Made by a program: the position numbers and the translations under genes. Under the pieces are notes generated by a model. It was not told the DNA's origin. It saw nothing but the letters and a program-made list of their open reading frames with translations, and ran no database searches. Below, piece after piece: positions 27,001 through 39,000 of a stretch of 64,000 nucleotides of DNA. The stretch covers positions 43,072,804-43,136,803 of the forward strand of contig ML677335.1 of assembly GCA_007922305.1 (NCBI GenBank). The letters run 5' to 3'. The stretch is from Dermatemys mawii. Lineage: Eukaryota; Chordata; Testudines; Dermatemydidae. Every line of letters begins with the position of its first letter. Position 1 is the first letter of the stretch.

Positions 27001-30000
27001 GCTTTATATTTTTTAAGGTATCAGGTTTGCAATATCAGAAACAGTCCTGAGGAAATGGCAGAGAGGACAATGTGAGCCAGCTTCACCATTCGTAACTTGG
27101 CCATCCTAAACATGTGCAGATAGACCACCCCTCCCTGCACTGTTACATCCTATCATGTACTGCAATCTCTCACTGTATGCATGTCTTACAGATACCTAAC
27201 AGATGGAGGTACTATTACATGTGATCTCTTCCCTTTGGTACCAACACTGAGAGAGAGAAAGAAAGGAGGAAAATTGTCCAATGTGCACAGCACAGATGGG
27301 ATCTCTAAATAGCCTGGAGAATGTTTATTTCACAGACAAGTTTAGATTTCTGGAGCAAAAAAACCAGATGCCTTTGGGAAGAATTTTTGAAGCTATTTTA
27401 TCTGAAAGGGTTTGAATCACAAGTGAACATGCTGTACCAAGAATTTACTAGGCAATTTATCTTTCAAAATTGACATGATATCTAGGTCTTCTGAGGTGCT
27501 AATGTTCATGCTTTTAAGATATGATTCCAGGTGCTTTCTGAATTTTAAAGACTAAAATGAAGCCAAGAAACTGCCATTAGGTTATTATGATCACAAATTC
27601 AGCCCTGCTGACTCCAAACATTCAAAAGTCATGAGTCAAACCCTAACAAAGATTGGCTTGAAAATCATGAGATTTTTTTCAATTTAATAAAATGTAGATT
27701 CTTTTGTATTTGGCTTCTTTTTTCTGACCCTTTTGGGTTCATGTTTTCTTGCTTGTCTCCACAACCACAAGAACTAGTATCTGACTTTTTTTACAGAAGG
27801 AAAACTGAAATTCTCCCACAGTCACATAACTCCAAGCGCTGAGGCTTTAAGAAAATACTAAGTATCATGAGACTTGTGCTAAATGTGAGAGATAGCAACA
27901 CTGCAGAATAATCTAACATCCTTTCTGCTTCCATTTCATCACTTCTTCTCTTTATCCCATCAACCAGAGTCAGGTCATCATGTAAGAATCCACCATCTTT
28001 ATCTGTCTGCAGGAGCATTAAGGTCCACCTGCTTACCATCTTCTTTTATGCAATCCATCCATCACTTCCTCAGGGTTTCTTTTCTACCATGCTATCTTCA
28101 CCAGGTCCCCTTCATTCATCCTCTGCACATATCTGAACTGGCGAAGTCGCGTTTCCTGGATTTTGTCAGCCACATCACAGACTTGGACTTCCATCCTAAA
28201 ACTTTTCTTTTGACATCTCTCTCTTTGTGTAACTCCTCTCCTGGCACGAAGACATTTCATCTCAAACACCTATAGGCACTCAACTCAGCCTCTTTGTTTT
28301 GCCCATGCTTCTGCACCATACAGCATTACAATAGTGTGCATTACAGTGCACACCACTGTTTGCCACAGTTCAGTCTCAGTGGTGGAGGTTTGTAATACAT
28401 AATCCTTTTCCAGGACTCCCCAGTCTGGACAGGGACTCACATTCAAGCTCATCATTTTCCATAAACTAGAGGTCAAAGTACTTGAACTGGTCGGTCTGGT
28501 TTAGTTCCACTCCATTAAGCTCTATGTCAAGTTTCCCCATGGCTCCTCTACTGATCCCATGACCTTAGTCTTAGTCAAGCTCCTTTTCATCAGATGTCAG
28601 CTTAGCTGATCATAGCACTAGTTTATTATTTTCTCTAGGTCTTCTGTTGAGGAGGTCCTTATTGCTATGTCATCCACACATAGCAGCTTCTCCCCTTTTC
28701 CCACTGATATCTTCTTGCTGACACAGTCTATCAAAATGATAAAGAGCAGCAGGTTGAGGGCAGACCCCAGGTGCAATCTAACTTCCAAATCAAAGGGACT
28801 TGCTGTTCCACAACATGTTTGGATCTCTGTTTTAGGAGATCTATACTGAACATTCACCATAGCTGTTAAATCCTTAGAAACACCATATTTCCTTAGCGTT
28901 GGTATGAGAAACCTTCCGTCCACTTTATCATAGGCCTTATCTAGGCCTATAAGAAGCTACCCTGCAGGTGCTTGAGCTGCTTCTCCATCCCTTGCCAAAT
29001 TATACACATGGCATCCCTGCACCTCGTCCTTTCCTAAAGCTACACTGTTCTTGGCCAATGAGGGGTTCCGCCATTCTTCTAAGTCTAGCATCCAAGATAC
29101 GTTCCAGTATCTTCATTCCATTTGACAACGGCTTTGTCCCTCGATAGCTCCACATTCCTGGATGCTTCCCTTCTTATGTCTTGGTACCAGGATAGACTTG
29201 CACCGGTCTTTTCTTGTCATATGGCTTCAACCACTTTGATCCATTTCATGCCACTCTTGCCCATAGGTTTGGCATAAGCTTTTTTGCCGCTCTAGGCAGT
29301 GGCGACATTTTGACGGCTGCTTACACGGCCCCCGTCCACTTCGGCGACATTTTGGTGGCTGCTTGCACTGCCCCCTCATCTGATTCAGCAACATTTCGGC
29401 GGACATACACGGAAGCGTATAGCGGCCGTGAGAGTTGCCACCGAAATACCGCTGAAAGCACCAAAACGTTGCCCTCAAAAAACAGTGCTGCCTTAGGCAA
29501 CTGCTGAGGTCGCCTAGTGCTTGCACTGGCCCTGCTTGCCCAAGACTTTCACCAGGTTTGCTGTCACTTCAGCAGGTCCCTCTGCCTTATTGGTCTTTGT
29601 CTCCTGGACTGTATTTCCATTTCCTCCTCTGTTATGTCACGCTCAGGCACCACATTAGGATCACATGTTGGCAACACTACAAAGGGTTTGCCTCATTAAA
29701 GTGATTCTCAAAGTATTGTTTCCACCTCTCCTTCACTTGTTCGAGTGTTACTAGCAGTCTCCTCTGATCACCATTCACAAACGATGTCACATTATCATCC
29801 TTCTTTCTTTTGTGTCTCATTTTTTCAGTGCTGCTCAACTTTCTGCCAGCAAGCTGTGGGTCATTTATAAGCTCAACGTGCAAGTTGTCTAGGGCACTCT
29901 CTTTGCCATTCTTCATTGCCCACTTGGCTGCTCACTTTGCTTCTTTGTATTTGCTTTCATTTACACTTGATGGGTTCATTTATTTTCTTTATGAACCATT

Positions 30001-33000
30001 TTCTTGTTTCAGGTTGTTACTTGCACTTTGTTGGTCCACCCCAACTCCTCTCCTTTGGTTTTCTGCATCATCCACAAACCTCTTCCACATTCTTTAGAGG
30101 TGGTTCCACTCCTCTCCAGGTGATGCCAAATTTGTTTCCTGACACAGATTTCATTCTACCACTAGTGATGCTAATTTTGACCTCAAAAACAAGAAAAGGC
30201 TGCTTCGATTGGCCTCCCAAGAGGGCCATCATTTATGATGGAGATGATGCAGAAAGCTCAAACAAGCTGGCGTCATTCATCCCATAAGGGTGTCACATTA
30301 AAGGAACTAAGATTCTGAGTCTGGATCTTTGTTGACTATGCACTCAAAGTGCCTGCTAGATAGATCAAGAGGGAGAGAATTCTTTTCTCTGAACCAGTGT
30401 GCATCTCCTGGGGCATTCTCTGTTGATTTCGATATACGTGTGGAAGGGAGGGATAGCTCAGTGGATAGGGTGCCAATGTGGGACTCTGGAGACCTGAGTT
30501 CAATGTGTGGCACTATCACACCCTTCTTGTGTCACACTAGGCAAGTCACTTCACTTCCAACAGGCTGTAAGGATAAACGCATTACGCATTATAAAGTGCT
30601 CAGATACAATGCTGATTCGAGCCATTGACAGCTACAGTACGTGAGAGTTGTGATCTTGTCTCCTCTATTCTGCAGCTTTCCATGTGTCTGTCTGTTTACA
30701 GAGGCAGCTACAGTTCTGCAAAGCAGCACCAAGGTAGTCTATTCCACAATGTACATTCTCTCATATTTGATTATTTTTGCTTAATCTAAAACAAAAATTA
30801 GTCTCTGACTGCTCACTGTCTGGGAAAGTTGGAACCATGCATGCATGGCTAATCTGGGGGTCGGCACCAGGCCCTAGTTTAACCACCTCTGAGTCTGGGT
30901 TTGGTGGAGCTGGGCTTGTAGTGTCCCCTGATATTTCAGAAGCGACTGATACTTACGAGTTGAGCAGAAAGGTCTCTCTTCTCAGGAGCCGCAGGTACTC
31001 TGTGAGGTGTCACCCTTTCATATTGGACCACATGTGCGAGTTTCTCCAATGGGCTGGCAAAGACTCCTGTAAAGATATTCAAAGGTTCAGTGCTTTCTGC
31101 AGAGTCCTCTAGTGGGGTACAGAGCTGCATGATGTTACAGGGTGATAGAGCAGCTGTGCTCAATAACCCCATTAAGGATTGTTCCTGATCCCAGAGAGGA
31201 GGACAGAGTTAGGGTGACTTTGTAGCTCCCTGCCCCTCAGTATTGCACTCACATTTCATTGTTGGCTGATGTTTTGCTACTTCCTTACAGTAGGCACAAA
31301 GCATGTAACATCCACCATGAGCCCAAGGCACTACCAGGCAGCAGTGAAACACTAAAGATGGACTAGCAGCTCCCTTGTCCTGCATTCTGCACACTTTGGC
31401 CACAGAACCTTTACCAGATGGTGTCCCCAAGTGAATAAGGACAGGCCATGCTTTACAAAAGAGAATGAAAATCTTAAACTGAGTGAAAAAATATGTGAAG
31501 GCTCCATGACTACACACAATTATAATAATATTTGTACAAAGTAGGTCTTGCAATGTAACATCTGAAAACTCATAATTTGCTAGTCAACACTGTCTTGATA
31601 AAATGTGTGTGACAACATTGAAAAGTTGTAAGATTCCACTGTATAGTGATTTTAACACATGTTCCAAACTGAGGATGGCAAGCAGGTCTGTCCCAAAGAG
31701 AAGAATGGGCACTCTGCTTAATTTGTATTTAAGCCATAAATAGAGTAATCAAGCAGAAAAGGAAACAAAGGATGCTCAAACAGGTGAGGAAGCGCAGCAG
31801 AGAACATCCTTTCCTGTAGCTTCTGTGTCTCCTGTATCTCATCTGGAAAAGTTTCCCAAGGACGGGGGCTGACACTATAAAAATGAGGAACAAACGCTCA
31901 AGATCCCCTCCTCCTCTCCCTCTCCCTCTATCCATCGATTCACTGCACGAGAAGGGACAAAGGTAGCAGCTGTTAACCAGAAGAAGGAGTTCTGGCCTAA
32001 GAAGTTTGGCCACTAAGATGATTGAGAGCATTTGGTGAGAAAAACTTTGCTAGCTGTGTTTTACCTTTTCTTTTACCATTTCTGATTTTTATGCCTCATT
32101 ACTTGTACTCACTTAAAATCTCTCTCTTGGTAGTTAATAAACTTGTTTTATTGTTGTATCTAATCCAGTGTGTTTAAACTTCAGTGTAAACTGTTATCTC
32201 CAGCTGAGATAACAAGACGTGTGCATGTAGCGGGGTGGTCACCCGCTCCTGCCCAAAGGATGTAAAACAGCCCGGGGAGAGGGCTGGGGCAAGGGAAAAG
32301 CTGGGCTGACTGGGAGGCAGCCTCAGGTGGTGGCCACACCCTAAACAGACCCAGATTGCCCTATAAAGGCCAGGGGAGCCAGGAGCTGAAGAACAGTCTC
32401 CTTTAGCTGTGGAGGCAGGCTGTGGCTGCTGGGGAGCTAGTAAAGGTACCTGGAGTAGAGCAGGGCTGGGAGAAGGCCAGAGGAGCTGGGGAGCTCTGGC
32501 CTGGAACACGCCCCTGCCCCAGGCTACCTGCCTAGTTGAAGGGCAAAAGGGGTACTGGGGTTGCAGGGGGCAGATCACAAGGAAGAGGCAAGAGGCAGCA
32601 GGCCAAACCCTCCTTGCCTATGATGACTGGCTTATACAGACTGCAATTGGCCCCAGTGAAAGGGGGCTTGATAGTGACTGGCAGTAGCCCATAGGCAGAG
32701 GCAAGGTGGGGATAGGGGGTTGGGGTTCCCTGGGGAGGGGAGACCCAGAGATCTGTGGGGATACTGCCAGGGGGCAGCACCCCAGATAAAAGGGGCACCG
32801 GGGTCCAGGAGGGACATCGGGCCAGTGGCAAGCGGGACATCGGCCTGTAGAGGGCACTCCAAGGCTGGAAACATTAATTTCCTGGACGACCAGCAGGAGG
32901 TGCCGTAGGGGTGAGTCGCCGCACGGTGACATCACATATTATTTCTATTAATAAAATGTTGGACTTTATATGAATTGGTATGGTCCAGGAGAGGGCTGGG

Positions 33001-36000
33001 CAGTACAGAACATACATTTCTGAGGGGAAATCTAGGACTGAGGATACGTTGGGGTCACCTGCAGTGTAACTGAGGTGTGGCCGGCTAGTTGCAATATGCA
33101 CACAGTCATAGCTGGGAGTGATTTGCATGCTGGAGGCTACAGCAGCAAAGCAGTGTAATGGGCACCCCAGGTTAGAGGGTAGGGGTGACACAGCTACTCA
33201 TTAGTCTGTACTCTGGGTATGTCACAAGGTGATTACAACATAACCCCAGGTTATTTTGTTCAGAAGCCTGTTGTTAACTTCTTGACTGCAAAGCAAAGCT
33301 TGAAAATGTGACGCCCAAATGTTCAAAAAGCAGAAGGAAAATACACAGGATCCCAGATTTATTATTTTAAAAATATCTCATGATTTCTGGGGCCTGACTC
33401 ATGATTTTTTTGATGCTTGAGGTTTGCCATACTTTATTGTGGATTTTGTAGGATGTTTTGCATTTATGCTGAATCAGGCTCCCTGATTCCCCAAGAAAGG
33501 AAATGTCTGTGGGACAGAGAAAGAAGCAAGCCACCCCACTACTCCCCTAGTGCTGCCCAAAGCTTCACACCTGTTAGGATTGTCTTTTTACTTTGAACTT
33601 TAGGGTACAGATGTGGGGATTTGCATGAAAAAAGAAATAAACCCCCCCCCCCAAGCTTATTTTACCAGCTTGGGTTAAAACGGTTTTTTTTAGAACACAT
33701 AGTAAGTTTACCTTCTTTTTATCACTTAAAGGGTTCTCAGTGGTAAGTGTTGGCTGGGTGCTCCTTAATATTGTAAGCTTCAGAAAAAATATGAACAGTG
33801 AAAAACATAGCTGTGTTTATTTTACAGCCAAGGTAAACAAAAAAAACCCCAAAAAACCCCTAAAACTTAAAATCCTTTGTTTTTTTAAAAAAATTTTATT
33901 GGTCAGTTGTCCACCTCTCAGGTTACCTTTAGCTTAACCCCTTACAGGTAAACAATTTTAGGCTGCTTTACACTTATAACAACACCCTACACTAGAAAGG
34001 CAAGTTGAGCATCTTCTCTCTTCCCCTCACACCTATTTTGCAAACAATTTAGCTAAGGAGCTGCACGAGATAACATCTGGCAGAGCTGAATGTAGAACTC
34101 AGGACTTTAACATAACGCAGCCAAGACTTCAGCCACACTGCCTTTCAGAATAAATGTACCAGAGCTATGTGCTTGGCTAGCTGTCAACTGCTGAGATCAC
34201 ACTGCTCTACCATCACCAGGAATCCTAAACACCAAGAATCTACTGCTGCTTGGCCAGAAGTTGTAGAACTCACAGGCATAGTGTGTGTTGTGGCCTCCCT
34301 CTAGTGTCTGCTCCACATAGAGGATAACAAACTGTTACCAGCTGCTACTTTAGTTCATGTAGTAAGTAGAGATATGGCTGGCGATCTGAAAGTCCAGGCT
34401 TCCAGCCCTACTGCTGGTCCCCAAGGATAGCGTAGTCTATACTAGGGCTGACTGCACATGATGTAATTTATTTTTCCAGTTTTCTTCTTTATAAATTGGT
34501 TTGTTTGATTCATACAGTAAGAAAAGGGCCTTAGAAGCTGACAGTCCCCATGTCAGCTAGCCATGTTAGTTAGTTATCTTGCTGGAGCACTCGGATCCCC
34601 GCAGGACAATGAACAGCAAAGGAAGAGCAGACCACATCGTTCTGCCGGTGCTAAGCAAGCCTCCTCCACTGTGCATTTTGTGCCTGAGCCAGAACCAAAG
34701 CTACTCTTCGCACTACCCCCACCCATCTGTGAGTCACAATCTCACTGCCAGTGCGGGCTCGGTTCTGGCTGTCATGATGTAGCTACTGTCTCTAAAGTGG
34801 CAACTCATCTGGGCTGGATCAGATGGGTACATGAGACCCATCTGCTGGCAGCACTTACTGGTCAAACCACAACAGCAGCCTGTAGATCAGGGATGGGCAA
34901 ACTACGGCCCGCAGGCCACATGTGGCCCACCGGCTGTTTTCATCTGGCCCGCGAGCTGGGGCCGGGCCGGCCTGCCGTGGGTCCCTGCGCTCCCGGGTCA
35001 GGCCCGTCCTGGGCTCCCCACTGGGGGCCGGGCTGAGCACGGGGAGCCGCAGGGCTCCACCCACCCTTGCTGGGCCCAGCAGCACATGCTGCTGGGCTCC
35101 GCGCTTCCCAGCTGGGTGGAGCACGGGGAGCCTCTCAGCCCTGAGCTCTCCGGCCGGGGGCCTGGTGGAGCGCGGGAGCCGCAGGGCCCCACGCTCCGGG
35201 GCCGGGCCCACCCTGTGATCCCCGGCCAGGGGCTGGGTCGAGCGGGGGGAGCCGCGGGACCCTGTGCTCCCTGGCCGGGGGTCGGGTTGAGGAGTACCCG
35301 GCTGATTAAGGTAAGCAGGGGGTTAGGTCGTGGGGTCAGGAAACAAAGTGGGGGAGGGGGCTTAGATGGGGGGTAGGGTCCCTGGGGGTGTGTGGTTAGG
35401 GTGGGGGGATCTCGGGAGGGGGCAGTCAGGGAACAAAGAACAGGGGGGCTTAGATAAGGGGTGGGGTTCCGGGGTGGCAGTTAGAGGGGGGGGTCTCCGG
35501 AGGGGGCAATCAGGGGACAAGGAGCGGCGGGGGGGTTGGATGGGTTGGGGGTTCTTAGGGGGCAGTCAGGGGGCGGGAAGTGGGTGGGGGTTGGATAAGG
35601 GGCAGAGTCAGGCTTCCCTACCCAGCCCTCTGCACAATTTTTAATTCCAGTGTGGCCCTCGGGCCAAAATGTTTGCCCACCTCAGCTGTAGATGGTACCT
35701 ACCTATCCCAGCCTGGCTATCTGAATGAATTACTGGGTGACCCAAAAGACTGGCTGGGCTAACAGATGTAAACTCAATCCATGTAAGAGATCAAAAGAAG
35801 TGCTTCTTACCACATGTACTGCCACAGCAGCTGGGAGTACAGACTAAGAGTCTGTAAGTTAAACAGCTGGGGGGCTGGATGTTCTCTGAAAAGGGCCCAC
35901 CTGCCCTAGGAAACTGTAGAAAGTCAGACGTGCCTGAGACCATGTGGTTGCTCGCACTTGGCCTGTTTAGAATGCTTGAGATGCATGCATTACAGAAGAT

Positions 36001-39000
36001 GTGCACTGTGTGTCTTGGAGGCAAGTCCATACTGAGATCCCCTTTTAACAGAGCGGGTACTGAGACACAAGACTTGCCCAAAGCTGCCCAGCAAGTCAGA
36101 GGCAGAATTACGATTAGCACTCAGGAACTCTTCCCTCTCATGCCCTAAGCTAATGCCTCTAGAATAGACTAGAACCAAAGCACTGCGCATGCTGCTGCTA
36201 TGTCATCGGGAACCGGGGCTGCACTTTGACATGGACACAAACTCCTTCAGCATGGAACAGGCTTGAATTGATTTGTCCAGCCCTTGTACCTTGCGGGCCA
36301 TGGCCACTGGTCTTGGGTATACAGCAAATGCCTCACTATGTCTGCTGAACACTGAGCTCAGCCACCTTAATAATCCCATTTCATCCAGCCCAGTCAATGA
36401 AGACCTATCAGAAATGGGGCTGGATGAGAGCGATGTGGCTGACACACAGCTGAGCTAGTAACTGACAGTTGGAAGAAGTAACCAGAAGAAATAGCTATTG
36501 CTTGATGTAGCCTGTCCTTTGTCTCCCCGGCTCCTGGGTGCTTCTAGAAGTCAAGGGAACAACACTTGCCCAAAAAGCTTTTATCCATCTGCAGCTGGCT
36601 AGAAGGCTGTTTTCAATGGCTGAAGTTGAAGCTAGACAGATTCAGAGTGGAAACAAGGTATAAATTCATAACATTGAAAGTAATTGATTCCTGGAACAAC
36701 TTATCAAGGTTGTGAGGGATTCACCATCACTGGCCATTTTTAAATCAAGATTGGATTTTTTTGAAAGATATGTTCTAGTTTAAAAGGAATGATTTGGAGG
36801 AAGTTCTCTGGCCTGTGTTATACAAGAAATCAGACTAGATCTGTGGGTTTCAATCTGTGGCCCACAGACCCTGGGGGAGAAGGAGAGGACAGACTATGTC
36901 TGAAATTTTTAGGGGTCTGCAATTTTAAAAAGGTTGGAAACCACTGGACTAGATGATCACAGTGGTCTCTTGAAATCTATGAATTTACTTTCAGGTTCAG
37001 GCTCTTGCTACAGGGATCTAGGCCTCTGTTCCCTTGAGTTTGGGTGATTGTGATAAGCCATATGGAAACTCCAGTTAGTGATGAATGCAGCAGCTTGCTT
37101 TCTGAGGCCTGCTCTTCACACAAAGCTGCATTAGTTTACCTAACGGGGTGGTTTTAAATGGGGTGGAACCAGTTAACCTGTGTGGGCAATTTAGATTTAA
37201 TTTAAACTGAGCTTGGACCAATTTAAACTGATTCCTTGTTAGACCAATATGAGCCAGACTTCTATCTTTAAAAGTGTGCAAACAGGAGTTTGCAACAGAT
37301 TGACTAGGCCCGGGGTGGGCAGACTTTTTGGCCCAAGGGCCACACCTGGGTCGGGAAATTATATGCAGGGCCATGAATGTAGGGCTGGGACAGGGAGTGT
37401 GGAGTGCAGGAAGGGACTCAGGGCAAGGGGTGCAGAGAGTCGAGAGGGTTCAGGGGGTTGGGGTAAAGGAGAGATGCAGCAGGGAATGGGCTGCACGGTG
37501 CAGGAGGGGCTCAGGGTGTGGGCTCCCGCCAATGGGAGCCGCAGGGGAGGTACCCGCAGGGGAGGGCAGCACGTGGAACCCTCTGCCGCCTCCTCTCCCC
37601 CAGGGGCCACAGGGACATGGTGCTGGCCATTTCCGGGAGAGGCACAGGGTCAGGGCAGGCAAGGAGCCTGCCTTAGCCCTGCTGAGCCATGTGGCTGGAA
37701 ATCCCCTGGGATGGACTGAAAGCCCTGATAAGCTGGATCTGGCCCATGGGCTGCCGTTTGCCCTCCCATGAACTGTCTTAAAAAATGGTTTGAGTTAAGT
37801 AAGCATAATTTGTCTGTGAAGACAAGCCTATAGCATTGTCTCCCATAGGGGTCACATTATCACCACTCATTTCTGAGTGCACTGGAAATTATGCAGCTTT
37901 TTCACTAAAAAACTGAGGTTTTTAATGGAATCAGTGAGAAAATGTATAATAAACTCAGTGCTCCAGCCCCATTATTTTGATAGGTTCATTTATTCTATGC
38001 TGTCTGCATAGTTTAAGTTTTCAATATGAGATTTTTATAGTAACGTCTGAGGCCTGATTTACACTAGAAAATTTGGTCAGCATAACTACATTGCACAAGG
38101 GTGTGAAAAATCCACACTCCCCCGAGAAGCACAGTTAAGACACCCTAAATCCCTGTGTAAACAGAGCTAGGTTGACAGAAGAACTAGCTATGGCCTTTTG
38201 AGGAGGTAGACTAACTACAGTGACAAGAGAACCCCTCCCGTTGGTGGAGCTGGTGTCTACACTGAAGCGCTATAGCACTGGTCTGTAGTGCTTTAGATGT
38301 AGACACAAGCCCTTCGAAACTGGGAGGCAAAGCCAGAGGTTTCGGCATCTGAGTGAAGCATTTGTGGCTTTTGTAGGAAGTTTGGAACAAGGGGGTAAAT
38401 ATATTAGCCAAGTGTTTCTGAAAAAAGTTATCGGCAGTGAAATCAGACAGACAGTTGCTAGCAACCTTTATACTAAAATTCTTCCAAATTTAATTTTTTA
38501 GCTCTTCCAATGCCACCACGGGCTGCAGCCGGCCTTTGCACGGTGCCAAGGACAAAGCCCTCTTGCTAGAAAAGCGCCTCTCCTTTGTCCCATGAATTCC
38601 GGTCAGCTTTGCTGAAATACACACTTCTCAAAAATCGCCATTTCCCTTCTCTCACTTGTGCCACTCAGGAAAAGTTTGCCAACTGCCACACTCCTAACCC
38701 AAACCCGCCAACACTGGACAGCAACCTGCTCCATGCCGGCTTGTCCCCTCCACCCCCCAGCCCAGCACGCAGCTCCACAGCTCCGACCCGCTCCCCTGGC
38801 GGCGTGGGGCAGAAACCCCCCAGCTCCCAGCCCGGCACAAGAGTCCGACGTCCTAAAAGGTCAGCACATGGCCCCAGTTCGGAGACCGCAGCCCGCCCGG
38901 CACCGCCCCGGCGGCCAGTCCCCGCACGGAACAGACCCGAGCCGTCCGCCCTCCGGCACCGCATGGCCCCGACGCCCCTGGGGAAGCGCAGCCCGAGCCC

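Noticed and set aside
30440..30520. tRNA gene-like A and B boxes
   Set aside because: The B box is mutated, no cloverleaf closes, and a SINE core follows; it is a tRNA-derived SINE.
33838..33862. Interstitial telomere-like AAACCCC tract
   Set aside because: Only a few irregular units and not the vertebrate CCCTAA unit; it is part of an interspersed repeat.
34831..35376. 181-codon Gly/Pro-rich plus-strand frame
   Set aside because: Lies in the GC-rich hAT element; low complexity and no known domain.
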